Part shown: piece by piece, positions 16,437 to 26,292 of the stretch | Layout of the letters: each line of letters opens with the position of its first letter | How positions within the stretch are numbered: position 1 is the stretch's first letter | NCBI RefSeq assembly: GCF_030813245.1 | Contig: NZ_JAUSUA010000005.1 | Span: 62,001-126,000, forward strand | Length of the DNA: 64,000 bases | Direction of reading: 5' to 3' | Source of the DNA: Alkalicoccobacillus murimartini | Lineage (GTDB): Bacteria > Bacillota > Bacilli > Bacillales > Bacillaceae_D | Made by a program: the position numbers and the translations under genes | Notes under the pieces: model-generated | Databases searched by the model: none | Seen by the model: the letters and a program-made list of their open reading frames with translations, nothing else | Told to the model about the DNA's origin: nothing

Positions 16437-19436
16437 TTATACTCGTAAAAGTGGCGATGAAATAAATCCTATTTTTTTCATGTAATTAAAGTAAGTAATT
16501 AACAACTTTTTGTCCATTACTGGTAAAGTCATCCCACTCTCACTAAGAGCCTTTATCGTATTAATTGAATTATATGAGGGCATATTTTCATAAAGCTCAA
16601 AGGCAGTTTTTCCTTTATAAAGTTCTTCAGATAGAAGTGTAAGAAACGGAGTCAGAGCATTATCACTAGAGTTCTTAGTATCTTGAATAAGTTGGCTCAC
16701 CCACTCCTTATAGGAAACTTCCTTAAGCGAATAACCAAATGTGGAGTTAATTTCAATAAAAAAATCTTCAAGATCGATACTTTGTGCTGGTGGAGTAAGA
16801 TGATATGCTTTTCCAAAGTTATTTGGATTAAGACAGATTTCTCTTATAGCTTTGGCCACGAAATTTACAGGTACAAACTCTTTTCTTTGTCTAGGTAAAT
16901 GAGGGTAAGTGCCTAATTGGATGCAGCCTTTTATCATTCTAGCAACGTAATCTTCGGTGTTATTTACACCTGTATTACTATCACCCATGATAAAGCCTGG
17001 ACGAAATACTGTCATCGGTATACCCCTTTTATTTGCCTCCCACATCACGTTTTCAGCAACCCATTTGCTCTGCGCATACCCCATGTCTTTATAAATGAAT
17101 GGTTCACTTATCTCCAAATCACTGTCCTCTTTCAATTCTTTAACATCCGTAAAATAACCAATAGGACCAAATACAGAAATCGTTGATAAATAGTGAACCG
17201 GTTTGAGAATTGACGTGCACGCAAGTTCTAGGATCGTTTGTGTACCGGTAACGTTTGCACTCTTATGCAAATCGTATGTATGAACATAGTTTACTTTTGC
17301 CCCATTATGATAAATCACGTCGATTGTTTTCGCTAATTGATCAAAACCTTCTCGCGTTAGGCCGAACATTGGTCGATCTAAATGGCCAGCAATCGGTATG
17401 ATCTTCGGCTCGTAAGTATCCAACCAAATACCATACTTCTCCATATTATTTTTAATGCGTCGTAGACCTTCTTCTGCACTAGATGCACGTACTAAACAAT
17501 AAATATCCGTATCCTCGTTATGCTCCAGAAATTCTTTAATTAAAAATGCTCCTAAAAATCCAGTTGCTCCCGTCAAGAAGATGGCTTTTTGTGTGTATAA
17601 TGTAGGGATAAATTCAGTTGGTGGTGAAATTCGTTTTTCCAATTGTATTTCATTGTTCAAATTCAGTGTTTCTAAATAGGTTTCTGTAGATCGATTATTT
17701 ATGAAGCTGGATATTTTACAAATTGTAGAATGCTTATATAACACGCTTGAAGGGAGAGTTGTGTGGAGTACTTCTTTCATACTAATAGTCGCTCGAGCTG
17801 CAAGAAGAGAATTTCCTCCAAGTTCAAAAAAATCATCGTCAACCCCGACTTTATCTATCTTTAATATATCTTGCCATATTTGAACCAAATGTTGCTCCAT
17901 TTCTGTATGTGGAGCTTTATAGGGTACTTCAAAGTTGGGACGAGTAAATAGTATATTCGACAACGCATCGCGATCCACTTTACCATTATTCGTCAGGGGC
18001 AAGCTATCTAGTATTACATAATTAGAGGGAATCATATAGTCGGGCATTTTTTGTTTCAAATAGAACTTTAATTTTTTTAGATCAAAAGTTTTTTGATCAA
18101 ATGGTACTAAATACGAGACGAGGCGTTTATCTCCTGGAATACTTTCTTGAACATTAACTGAACAACGTTTAATGTCACCATTTTGCATAATGTGATTTTC
18201 GATCTCAGTAAGTTCTATTCGAAAACCACGAATTTTAACTTGTTGATCCATCCTACCTAAATACTCAATGTTTCCATCTGGAAGCTTACGAACAAGGTCC
18301 CCCGTTCTATAAAAAGTCTCACTTTCTAGAGAAATAAACTTTTCCTTTGTTAAATTTTCTCGATTCCAATACCCACTCGCAAGACCTTTACCACCTAAAA
18401 GAAGCTCGCCTAATTGACCATCATCTACTATGTTCAACTGCTCATTCACGATAATCATTGAGGTTCCATTAATAACCTTTCCAATAGGGATACTATCACT
18501 GAAATTCATGTTATCTGTCAATTCAAATGCCGTACTGAAGACACAGTTTTCCGTTGGACCATAAGCATTAAATATCTGTGTATTATGCAATATTTCCACT
18601 GCTTTTTTGGCAATATGGGGGGCCATCACTTCACCACCACTGATTAAGTATTTAACATCTGTTAAATCGTCAATTTGTTCATCAATCATAAGGTTAAATA
18701 AACCCGTAGTTAAAAACATAATTGATACGTTATTATCACGTACTATCTCACCGACACTTTCAGGTGTAATTGGCCCAGGTTTACTAATCGCTAATTTTGC
18801 ACCATTTAATAATGCTCCCCAGATTTCAAAGGTGGATGCATCAAAAGAAGTTGTCGCAAAATGACCCACGGTTTGATGGTGATCAATTTGAAAATAATTT
18901 GTTTCTTTCACTAGTCGTATAATGGCTTGATTTGGTATCGCTACACCCTTTGGAGTTCCGGTCGAACCAGAAGTATACATAATATAAGCCAAATCAAGTG
19001 GTTCAATATTAATATTTGGAGGCGTTGCTTTAGTTAAATTAATTTGATTTGCTTCTCGGTCAAGTAAGACTGTAGCGATTTGAAGGTAAGGCATTTGCTC
19101 TAGAGTGGAAGATGTTGTTATAAGAATAGTGATGCCTGAGTCATCGCTCATAAATTCAATACGTTCTTGAGGGTATTTTGAATCGATGGGGACGTAAATA
19201 CAACCAATCTTTACTGTAGCTAATATTGCTACAATCAGCTGGGGAGATCTATCTAGGGAAAACCCGATTAATTGGCCCTTTTTCACACCGTGTTCAAGAA
19301 GATAATTAGCGAGGCGATTACTAGATTTGTCTAGCTCTTCATAAGTCATTTGTGTATGACCAAAAGTTAACGCGATATGCTCCGGTCTCTCGTATACCTG
19401 CATTGAGAAAATATCCTTTAGACTTTGCTTCATCAT
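16437..19436 (-). CDS. single-module NRPS-like reductase: adenylation-thiolation-reductase
   Basis: A 999-residue enzyme of three domains. Adenylation (about 1-495) shows the core motifs AYIMYTSGSTGTPKGVAI (150-167), NAYGPTENC (290-298), YRTGD (376-380) and NNGKVDR (483-489). Thiolation (about 510-580) carries the phosphopantetheine Ser543 in DDFFELGGNSLLAAR. The terminal reductase (about 612-990) has the NAD(P)H loop LTGATGFLGAFL (621-632) and catalytic Y787/K791 in GYAQSK. There is no condensation domain. It should activate one amino acid, tether it, and release it reductively as an aldehyde or alcohol. Specificity residues read D199, A200, F203, G245, I265, G267, A291, V299, F300, K486: D199 implies an alpha-amino acid and the pocket looks hydrophobic. 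A phosphopantetheinyl transferase gene lies upstream. Confidence 0.9.
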   Translation of the reverse strand: MMKQSLKDIFSMQVYERPEHIALTFGHTQMTYEELDKSSNRLANYLLEHGVKKGQLIGFSLDRSPQLIVAILATVKIGCIYVPIDSKYPQERIEFMSDDSGITILITTSSTLEQMPYLQIATVLLDREANQINLTKATPPNINIEPLDLAYIMYTSGSTGTPKGVAIPNQAIIRLVKETNYFQIDHHQTVGHFATTSFDASTFEIWGALLNGAKLAISKPGPITPESVGEIVRDNNVSIMFLTTGLFNLMIDEQIDDLTDVKYLISGGEVMAPHIAKKAVEILHNTQIFNAYGPTENCVFSTAFELTDNMNFSDSIPIGKVINGTSMIIVNEQLNIVDDGQLGELLLGGKGLASGYWNRENLTKEKFISLESETFYRTGDLVRKLPDGNIEYLGRMDQQVKIRGFRIELTEIENHIMQNGDIKRCSVNVQESIPGDKRLVSYLVPFDQKTFDLKKLKFYLKQKMPDYMIPSNYVILDSLPLTNNGKVDRDALSNILFTRPNFEVPYKAPHTEMEQHLVQIWQDILKIDKVGVDDDFFELGGNSLLAARATISMKEVLHTTLPSSVLYKHSTICKISSFINNRSTETYLETLNLNNEIQLEKRISPPTEFIPTLYTQKAIFLTGATGFLGAFLIKEFLEHNEDTDIYCLVRASSAEEGLRRIKNNMEKYGIWLDTYEPKIIPIAGHLDRPMFGLTREGFDQLAKTIDVIYHNGAKVNYVHTYDLHKSANVTGTQTILELACTSILKPVHYLSTISVFGPIGYFTDVKELKEDSDLEISEPFIYKDMGYAQSKWVAENVMWEANKRGIPMTVFRPGFIMGDSNTGVNNTEDYVARMIKGCIQLGTYPHLPRQRKEFVPVNFVAKAIREICLNPNNFGKAYHLTPPAQSIDLEDFFIEINSTFGYSLKEVSYKEWVSQLIQDTKNSSDNALTPFLTLLSEELYKGKTAFELYENMPSYNSINTIKALSESGMTLPVMDKKLLITYFNYMKKIGFISSPLLRV

Positions 19437-19659
19437 AATATATCCCCTTTTAGTTTTTTAATAGATACATTTCCCTGTTATGATATTAATTCTATACTTA
19501 TAGTCCTTTTAACAAGTATACCTCTTAATATGCAAGGTCAATATTGGGAAAAGTCTAATCTACCAATCACTACAAGGGGCCATTCAAAAAAGAGCTCGAT
19601 TAAGGGACAAGAGTCCAGAAACTATATAATTAACACCAGTAGAAAGAATAGTTTATTTT

Positions 19660-20331
19660 TTATAGATGAGCTAACAATACCTTTTCTATAACATCTTTTT
19701 CGATTTCGTATACAGCAGATCCAATAAAATAATTTGAATTCATGTCTATATCTATAAAAGCGTATTTTTTTCTATCATGAAAATAAAAATTGTTATTAGA
19801 AGTCAAACAAATTTCTCTCATTTGATCGATTTCATATAATCCTAGCTTGATAAGGCTTTCTTTCTTAACCCACATCTTGTACAAATTAGTGCTTACTTCT
19901 TTATTATCTGTTAAAGAAATCTTCTCTATCTCCAATTTTGATAAGAACGATTCTCCAAATTTTACATCTAATGCTTCATCCATTTTTTCGATATCTATGC
20001 CTACTGGTTTATAGGCTGAAATACATGCCACATAGCCTCTTGTGTGTGACCAAGATACAAAAGTGTTTACAGGATATATCACTTCAGGTTTGCCATGTTT
20101 CCCACCACAGGAAGCACAATGCTGGTTCAATTCTATTTCATGGATATCTACACTTGTAAGATTGTTTATACAGTAACGAGAGAGTAAATGTGCGGCAAGG
20201 TAATCTCTCCGAATATCAGGAAACACCATTCGATTGTAGTTTTCCAATTCACCTTTGTTCAGTTTTATATTCAACCCACTTAAATAGTTGATTACATTTT
20301 CTGATTTTCCATAAGCTATAGATATGGTCAC
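19660..20331 (-). CDS. Sfp-type 4'-phosphopantetheinyl transferase
   Basis: The enzyme transfers 4'-phosphopantetheine from CoA to a carrier-protein serine. The 223-residue protein has both Sfp signatures: VGIDIEKMDE (about 110-119, Mg2+/CoA binding) and KMWVKKESLIKLGLYEI (about 152-168, W-x-x-K-E-S-x-x-K). A WSHTRGYVAC block precedes them. The start is GTG 20331 with AAAGGAG 6 nt upstream. It is on the same strand as the A-T-R synthetase and 223 bp upstream of it, so it very probably activates that protein. The gap 19437-19659 has a possible TTGACC/TATACT promoter with short spacing but no clear terminator. Confidence 0.92.
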   Translation of the reverse strand: MTISIAYGKSENVINYLSGLNIKLNKGELENYNRMVFPDIRRDYLAAHLLSRYCINNLTSVDIHEIELNQHCASCGGKHGKPEVIYPVNTFVSWSHTRGYVACISAYKPVGIDIEKMDEALDVKFGESFLSKLEIEKISLTDNKEVSTNLYKMWVKKESLIKLGLYEIDQMREICLTSNNNFYFHDRKKYAFIDIDMNSNYFIGSAVYEIEKDVIEKVLLAHL

Positions 20332-20444
20332 TATTTTCTCCTTTTGTGTTTTAGTATGTGATCAATTTTTATTCCGTAAAGATCCTGATAACTTAATAGT
20401 ATTAAATAACACTTAATAACTAAACACTATTTTAGCTTTTCCGC

Positions 20445-21482
20445 TTAGGCTTTGCGTCGCTTTCTTACAATAAATATTCCTACAAAAAGGATTGCTAACA
20501 CCAAGATTCCAATTAAAATCCAGGTAATTGGCGATGTGGTTCCTCCATTAGCATTGCTAACATTCGAACTTGTTGCGGCGTTTTCAACTACTTCATTATC
20601 TTCAGAATCACTAGGATCCGTATGATCTGTTGTTGGCTCATCCACAGAGTCGGTATGATCTGACTCACTCTGGTTATTTTCTATTGAACCTTCTCCATTA
20701 TCATCATTATTTGATTGGCTATCTTCAGCATTAGCTTCATCAACGTACCAAGCATCTAGTTTCTCTGAGATTTCAGATTCTACTTCTGCAGTTACTCCTA
20801 AAGCAGTAATATACACCGTCACTTTTTCACCGGGTTGTGGGAAATCAGGATCATTTGCTTCTTCATAATTCTCTGCAATATTAAGTAAGGCTGTAAAACC
20901 TGTTTCACCTACATACTCTAATTGAGTATTTTCATTAATAGTCATTCCTTCTCGAGCATAATAGGGGGCCCCATCTAAGTCCCCAATCGTACTCACATTC
21001 ATTCTTACAGAACCAACACCTTCTGGCCAAGTTATTTCGGTGCCGTCTATGATAACTTCCTCTACCGCACTTGTATCAGCACTGCTTTGGACGACTTCCA
21101 TGTCTTCTTCCTTTGGCTGAATCGTAATCCCAATTTCCTCATTTTCATAACTCTCTTTCCCTAAAAGAAACGAAATTTCATCGCCAGCTACAAATTCCTC
21201 ATGAGTGAAATTAATTGAAAACTGGCCATCTTCATTAACATATGGATAATCAACAATATCTTCATCAGGCATACGTATTGCCAGCAATAACTCTGGATTA
21301 ACTGTGCCATTGTAGATAATGGTGTTTTCATATAGATCAGGTAATTCCAAGTTCATCTCTACTTCTTCACTTTCAATACTTCCCTCTTCTCCTGCTGTTG
21401 CCAACACATTTCCAGTAACAAGAACAAAGACCAACAAGGAGCCAAATAGAAACGAAAATCCAATCTTCTTCAAAAATTTCAT
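20445..21482 (-). CDS. secreted, C-terminally membrane-anchored surface protein
   Basis: I do not recognise the family. From the ATG at 21482 (GAGGAG 6 nt upstream) the 345-residue protein has a signal peptide (FLKKIGFSFLFGSLLVFVLV, cleavage likely after VLA). Two or more beta-rich extracellular segments follow to about residue 235. A Ser/Asp/Asn/Glu-rich spacer leads to a single membrane helix (ITWILIGILVLAILFVGIFI) and a basic RKRRKA tail. No LPxTG is present, so anchoring is by the helix. The acidic composition suits a halophile or alkaliphile. It is divergent from nfo. Confidence 0.65.
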   Translation of the reverse strand: MKFLKKIGFSFLFGSLLVFVLVTGNVLATAGEEGSIESEEVEMNLELPDLYENTIIYNGTVNPELLLAIRMPDEDIVDYPYVNEDGQFSINFTHEEFVAGDEISFLLGKESYENEEIGITIQPKEEDMEVVQSSADTSAVEEVIIDGTEITWPEGVGSVRMNVSTIGDLDGAPYYAREGMTINENTQLEYVGETGFTALLNIAENYEEANDPDFPQPGEKVTVYITALGVTAEVESEISEKLDAWYVDEANAEDSQSNNDDNGEGSIENNQSESDHTDSVDEPTTDHTDPSDSEDNEVVENAATSSNVSNANGGTTSPITWILIGILVLAILFVGIFIVRKRRKA

Positions 21483-21704
21483 GTAATTCTCCTCTCTCAC
21501 TTTGATTTCAGACTTTGTGTTCTTGTACAAATGTGTTGTAATAATTTTTACTATAAATGCGAACTTGAATTTTTTCTCAATGAAACGATACCCTGTGTTT
21601 ATTTTATTAAAACATTATAGATAAGAGGTGATGTGCTAGCTTGAAAACAGAATTAAGTATACTGTAGATGGAACATATTTAATGAAAACGAATGATGAAA
21701 GGAC

Positions 21705-22589
21705 ATGATCTTCTTGAAATTAGGTTCACAAGTACCCATGAAAGGCAAAGAAATGCTTTTAGGCGCATCCAAAGAAACTATTTCAAACGGAGCAAATACT
21801 ATGATGGTGTATACTGGTTCACCTCAAAACTCGAGACGTAAACCCATAGAAGAGTTTCGAGTGAATGAAGCCACTGCTTTATTAGAAACAAAAGATATAA
21901 AACCTGATGACGTCGTAGTACATGCGCCTTATATTCTAAACTTAGCGAATACTTCTAATAAAGAACTCTTTAGTTATTCTATTGAATTTCTCCACGCTGA
22001 ATTAAGTCGGACTCAAACTATTGGGGCAAGGCAATTAATTTTACATCCTGGTTCCCATGTTGGTGCTGGTTATGACGCTGGAATACAGAACATCGTTTCT
22101 GGATTAAATGAAGTGCTACATGAAAGAAATAACGTGCAAATTTGTCTTGAAGTGATGGCTGGAAAAGGAACAGAGTGTGGAAGGACATTTGAAGAACTAG
22201 CAAGGATGATAGAAGGGGTCCATAATAATAGTAGACTTTCTGTCTGTTTAGATACTTGTCACTTACACGATGGTGGATATAATGTAAAAGATGATTTTGA
22301 CGACGTACTTAACAACTTCGACAAAGTTATTGGTTTTGATAAATTAAAAGTGATTCACCTGAATGACAGTAAAAATGAAAAAGGCTCTCGTAAAGATAGA
22401 CATGAAAATATTGGATTTGGTTTAATTGGTTTTAAAAGTCTTCACTACGTAGCATCTCATAAGCAATTAAAAGACATACCTAAAATTCTAGAAACACCTT
22501 TTGTGAATGGGAAACCACTAGATAAAAAAGAGATTGCGATGCTAAGAAAAGGTGTGTTTAATCCTAAATTAGTTGAATTGAGCCTATAG
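21705..22589 (+). CDS. nfo: endonuclease IV (AP endonuclease)
   Basis: Nfo cleaves DNA 5' to abasic sites in base-excision repair. It is a TIM-barrel enzyme with three zinc ions. Visible signatures are [13 protein letters not shown] (Zn His), [14 protein letters not shown] (Zn Glu), [15 protein letters not shown] and [24 protein letters not shown], all hallmarks of AP endonuclease family 2. Length 294 is normal. ATG 21705 is close to a GGA; TTG 21714 has slightly better spacing (AAAGGA 10 nt away), giving [11 protein letters not shown] as in homologues, so the first three residues are uncertain. The sequence is rather divergent from B. subtilis YqfS. Confidence 0.95.
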   Translation: MIFLKLGSQVPMKGKEMLLGASKETISNGANTMMVYTGSPQNSRRKPIEEFRVNEATALLETKDIKPDDVVVHAPYILNLANTSNKELFSYSIEFLHAELSRTQTIGARQLILHPGSHVGAGYDAGIQNIVSGLNEVLHERNNVQICLEVMAGKGTECGRTFEELARMIEGVHNNSRLSVCLDTCHLHDGGYNVKDDFDDVLNNFDKVIGFDKLKVIHLNDSKNEKGSRKDRHENIGFGLIGFKSLHYVASHKQLKDIPKILETPFVNGKPLDKKEIAMLRKGVFNPKLVELSL

Positions 22590-22677
22590 AAAATTCCTTT
22601 AATTAATCAATGATAAGATGATGAGAGAAGGCTAACTTATTTTTAGAGGATTAGCACGTAGCCGGACTCGATTCTAA

Positions 22678-22720
22678 TTAATATAGACCCCTGACAGCTT
22701 TAGTCAGAGGTCTATATTAA
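22678..22720. terminator. long hairpin between nfo and the uvrA operon, probable bidirectional terminator
   Basis: TTAATATAGACC plus CTGAC pairs with GTCAG plus GGTCTATATTAA, a 17-bp stem with one C/A mismatch and a 7-nt loop. The flanks are AT-rich but have no clean T-run. It separates convergent nfo and the small-ORF end of the uvrA operon. Confidence 0.6.
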
Positions 22721-22764
22721 ATGCTTCAACTGATTAATAGAAATCTAAATGATTCTACAAATAT

Positions 22765-22944
22765 TTACCCTAGTTTAAATTCATCTAGTAACTCTCCAAC
22801 ATCATCAAGAAAACGATCTAATGTAAAACGATCTTTATCTTTTTTATAGATTTCTAGTTGACTAAAAACTACTTTTAAAATTGCTTTAGCATCTTTCTCA
22901 TTTAGCTGATTTATTTGTGTAACTCGGCTATTTAAATTGGTCAT
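22765..22944 (-). CDS. 59-aa small protein at the end of the carD-uvrA operon
   Basis: The frame starts at the ATG at 22944, 8 nt after the uvrA stop, and its AGGTGA binding site overlaps that stop, so translation is probably coupled. The product opens MTNLNSRVTQINQLNEKDAK and ends DDVGELLDEFKLG. It is hydrophilic, predicted mostly helical, with no Cys, signal or membrane segment. I do not recognise a family. Position and coupling argue that it is a real gene acting with UvrA. Confidence 0.65.
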   Translation of the reverse strand: MTNLNSRVTQINQLNEKDAKAILKVVFSQLEIYKKDKDRFTLDRFLDDVGELLDEFKLG

Positions 22945-22952
22945 CTAGTCAC

Positions 22953-25754
22953 CTAACTTTTTACTTGTATCTCTAAAGCCCTTTTCAGATACTCTCCTGT
23001 AAAACTTTCTTCACATAGCATTACTTCTTCAGGTGTTCCAACAGATAGAATGTATCCTCCATTTTCTCCGCCTTCGGGTCCTAGATCGATAAGGTAATCC
23101 GCATTTTTAATTAAATCCAAGTTATGTTCGATAACCAGTACTGTATTCCCTTCATTAACAAGTTTTTGTAAGACATTTATTAATTGGTGAGCATCTGCGA
23201 AATGTAAGCCAGTTGTTGGTTCATCAAGTATATAAATCGTTGAGCCTGTCGATGGCTTTAATAATTCAGATGCGAGCTTTACTCGTTGAGATTCTCCTCC
23301 GGATAACGTAGTCGATGATTGGCCTAATTTCACATAGCCTAAACCAGCATCATATAGAGCATTGATCTTTCTTTTAATTTTCTTATGGTTTTCAAAAAAT
23401 AAAAGAGCTTCTTCAACTGAAAGGTTAAGAACTTCCGATATATTTTTGCCTTTATAGGTAATCTCTAGAGTTTCACGGTTATACCTTGTTCCTTGGCAAA
23501 TGTCACAGTTAACAAATATATCAGGTAAGAAATGCATTTCAACCCGCATTAATCCTTCACCAGCACAAGCTTCACAACGTCCGCCTAGAATGTTAAATGA
23601 GAATCTTCCAGGGTTGTACCCTCTTAATTTTGATTCAGGAGTTAAGGCAAAAAGTTTCCTTATATCATCAAAAACACCTGTATACGTTGATGGATTTGAT
23701 CGAGGTGTTTTTCCAATTGGACTTTGATCGACATTTATAACCTTATCTAAATGTTTTATACCATGCATTTTATCGTGTTTGCCTGCTTTTAAATTTGCTC
23801 TATTCAAATCAGCAGCTAACCTCTTGTATACAATTTCATTGACAAGACTTGATTTACCCGAACCAGATACACCCGTCACACAAGTGAATGTTCCAAGTGG
23901 AATTGCTACGTCCATTCCTTTTAAGTTATTTTCATTACAACCTTCTATTAGTAACGTGTGTCCATTTCCTTTTCTTCTTTCGATGGGTGTAGGTATTTCT
24001 TTTCGACCAGATAAATACTGACCCGTTATTGAAGATGGAACTGAAATAATGTCATTCACATTACCTGTAGCGACAATTTCCCCACCATGATTCCCCGCTC
24101 CTGGTCCTACATCTATAATGTAATCCGCCGCCCTTATCGTATCCTCATCGTGCTCTACGATAATGAGGGAATTCCCGGCTTCTTTCAATTCATTTAATGT
24201 ACGTAATAATCTGTCGTTATCTTTTTGGTGAAGTCCAATGGAAGGTTCATCCAATACGTAGATGACGCCAGTCAAAGCTGATCCTAATTGACTCGCCAGA
24301 CGAATCCTCTGACTTTCTCCTCCAGATAATGAGGCTGCTCCTCTAGAAATCGTAAGATAATCTAATCCTACTCCAATGAGAAAGCGTAGTTTATTTTCTA
24401 ATTCAACTAAGAGGTCTTTGGCAATGCTTACAATTCGTCGATCCTTTTTTAGATCTTGTACAAATACGATCGCTTGGTTTATAGGTAATAAACAGAAATC
24501 AGAAATACTTAATTGGTTAAGCTTAACTGCTAGAATGAATGGTTTTAAGCGCTTACCTTGACAGCTGCTACACTCTAAAGGGCTCATTAATGACTCAATC
24601 TGGTGCTTTACTTTTTCAGAATGTGTTTGTTTGTAGCGATCTCTTAAATCACCAATCACACCTGAAAAGCTAACCTTAGTTTTTAAATCACATCCGTATA
24701 ATAGACCGTTTAAAGCTTCTTGTGAGTACTTCGCTAAAGGAGTCGTAAGAGATAATGAGAATTCTTTGCATAGTGCTTGGAAAATTGCTCGGGCGCTTTC
24801 GCTGTTGCTGCTCCAACCATTTGCATTAATAGCATCTTGTTCAAAAGATAAATTCAAATTGGGTATGATCTTATGAGGATCGATATCTAAATGAAACCCA
24901 AGCCCAGTACATGTAGAGCAAGCGCCATAAGCATTGTTAAAAGAGAACATCCTAGGCGATAATTCAGGAATTACCCCCTCACAATTTGGGCAAGAAAAAT
25001 CTTCTGTGAATGTTATTTTCTCATGTGTATCATGTTTGTATATTGCTACGTTGTTCCCTTTCGTTGAAAGACCTAGCGCCATTTCTATAGAATCTGCAAG
25101 TCGATTTCTATTCTCAGGCTTTACCTGCATTCGATCAACGACAACATCAATATTAGTTAGCTTTTCAATATCAAACACAATCTCATCTTCTGTGACGTTA
25201 TATAAGGTCTCATTTACTCGCACTCGATGAAACCCTTCTCTTTTTAGCTTACTGATCTCTTTTGTGAAATCTCCCCTAGCTTTATCAATCAGAGGTGCGA
25301 GGACTTCAATTTTTGTGCCTAGTGGGAGGTTCTCAATTACATCTATCATTTCATCTACTGATTGTCGCTTAATTTCCGTTCCACATTGCACACAATAAGG
25401 AACACCAGTTCGAGACCAAAGCAAGCGTAAATGGTCATAGATTTCTGTGAGTGTACCTACAGTAGATCTAGGATTATTTGACGTCGTTTTTTGACTTATT
25501 GAGATAGTTGGTGAAAGACCCTCTATCGAGTAGACATTGGGTTTACTTGTTTGGTCTAAAAATTGACGAGCATAGGAAGAGAGTGACTCCACATATCTCA
25601 TTTGCCCCTCGGCGTATAAGGTATTAAAAGCTATGCTTGATTTTCCAGATCCACTGACTCCAGTTAAAACGACAAGCTGATCCCTAGGAATATCTACGTT
25701 CACTTCTTTTAAATTGTTCTCTGAAGCACCAACTATTTTTATTAAATTACTCAT
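22953..25754 (-). CDS. uvrA: UvrA-type excinuclease ATPase, divergent copy
   Basis: UvrA dimers scan DNA for bulky damage and load UvrB. From the ATG at 25754 (GGAG 8 nt upstream) the protein has 933 residues; a start at 25781 would overlap carD. It has two ABC modules: GVSGSGKSSIAFNTLYAEGQ and GVSGSGKSSLVNEIVYKRL Walker A loops, signatures LSGGESQRIRLASQ and LSGGESQRVKLASE, and Walker B VLDEPSIGLH and ILDEPTTGLH. CxxC zinc pairs include CVQC, CPNC and CEAC with CDIC. The UvrB-binding region (about 120-240) is retained, so it is not a truncated UvrA2. It is unlinked to uvrB and pairs with a carD-like gene. Several usually invariant residues differ, suggesting a second copy. Confidence 0.88.
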   Translation of the reverse strand: MSNLIKIVGASENNLKEVNVDIPRDQLVVLTGVSGSGKSSIAFNTLYAEGQMRYVESLSSYARQFLDQTSKPNVYSIEGLSPTISISQKTTSNNPRSTVGTLTEIYDHLRLLWSRTGVPYCVQCGTEIKRQSVDEMIDVIENLPLGTKIEVLAPLIDKARGDFTKEISKLKREGFHRVRVNETLYNVTEDEIVFDIEKLTNIDVVVDRMQVKPENRNRLADSIEMALGLSTKGNNVAIYKHDTHEKITFTEDFSCPNCEGVIPELSPRMFSFNNAYGACSTCTGLGFHLDIDPHKIIPNLNLSFEQDAINANGWSSNSESARAIFQALCKEFSLSLTTPLAKYSQEALNGLLYGCDLKTKVSFSGVIGDLRDRYKQTHSEKVKHQIESLMSPLECSSCQGKRLKPFILAVKLNQLSISDFCLLPINQAIVFVQDLKKDRRIVSIAKDLLVELENKLRFLIGVGLDYLTISRGAASLSGGESQRIRLASQLGSALTGVIYVLDEPSIGLHQKDNDRLLRTLNELKEAGNSLIIVEHDEDTIRAADYIIDVGPGAGNHGGEIVATGNVNDIISVPSSITGQYLSGRKEIPTPIERRKGNGHTLLIEGCNENNLKGMDVAIPLGTFTCVTGVSGSGKSSLVNEIVYKRLAADLNRANLKAGKHDKMHGIKHLDKVINVDQSPIGKTPRSNPSTYTGVFDDIRKLFALTPESKLRGYNPGRFSFNILGGRCEACAGEGLMRVEMHFLPDIFVNCDICQGTRYNRETLEITYKGKNISEVLNLSVEEALLFFENHKKIKRKINALYDAGLGYVKLGQSSTTLSGGESQRVKLASELLKPSTGSTIYILDEPTTGLHFADAHQLINVLQKLVNEGNTVLVIEHNLDLIKNADYLIDLGPEGGENGGYILSVGTPEEVMLCEESFTGEYLKRALEIQVKS

Positions 25755-25770
25755 TGTAAGATCTCCAATC

Positions 25771-26292
25771 TTATTGGGCATCTCTCGACGGTTTTATATT
25801 CAATTCTTTTATTTTTGTTTGTATGTCTTTTTGTAATAAGGCTTCAGCTTCCTTTTTTGAACAGTCTAGGGTAGCCATAAGCTCTTTAATTAACTCTTCT
25901 CTCGCAGAACGCATGAAAATTAACTCAACAGGTTTCAACCGGACTTTAAATAAGGAGGCACATTCTAAATCACGTGTTAATTCAAGTAAGTTTTTAATTT
26001 CTCCTGAATTAGATTTAAGATTGTATGCATATTTCCGATTAGAGTTTAAATCAAAGTTTTTAGACGGATCATACGACTCTTTGAGTAAGTCTTTCAAAGA
26101 ACTTTTTGTTGTTACCAAACGAACTCCTATTTTTAAAGCATGATCAATTGGTACTGAAATCTTTAAATTTTGTTTAGGAATAAAGATCAGGTAACATAAA
26201 TTATTCTCATTGTTTAACAAGATTTTTTCAATATCTTGTACAACTCCGATACCATTTGAAGGGTAAACTACTTGGTCCCCTTTCTTTAGCAT
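25771..26292 (-). CDS. CarD/CdnL-family RNA polymerase-binding regulator
   Basis: The 173-residue protein opens MLKKGDQVVYPSNGIGVVQDIE, the typical beginning of the CarD_CdnL_TRCF domain (residues 1-60), which binds the RNA polymerase beta subunit. The C-terminal half is a helical domain (about 65-165) that in CarD proteins contacts promoter DNA. CarD/CdnL stabilises open complexes, and the fold is shared with the Mfd repair-coupling factor. The gene precedes uvrA, whose start lies 17 nt beyond its stop. The start has AGGTGA 4 nt upstream. Whether it regulates this operon or acts widely is unknown. Confidence 0.88.
   Translation of the reverse strand: MLKKGDQVVYPSNGIGVVQDIEKILLNNENNLCYLIFIPKQNLKISVPIDHALKIGVRLVTTKSSLKDLLKESYDPSKNFDLNSNRKYAYNLKSNSGEIKNLLELTRDLECASLFKVRLKPVELIFMRSAREELIKELMATLDCSKKEAEALLQKDIQTKIKELNIKPSRDAQ

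Noticed and set aside
22953-25754. UvrA2-type antibiotic self-resistance protein
   Set aside because: UvrA2 proteins lack the UvrB-binding domain, whereas this protein keeps that region between the first Walker A and the signature motif.
25754-25781. Upstream start for uvrA at 25781
   Set aside because: It overlaps the carD stop and has a poor binding site; 25754 has GGAG at 8 nt and matches the usual UvrA N-terminus.
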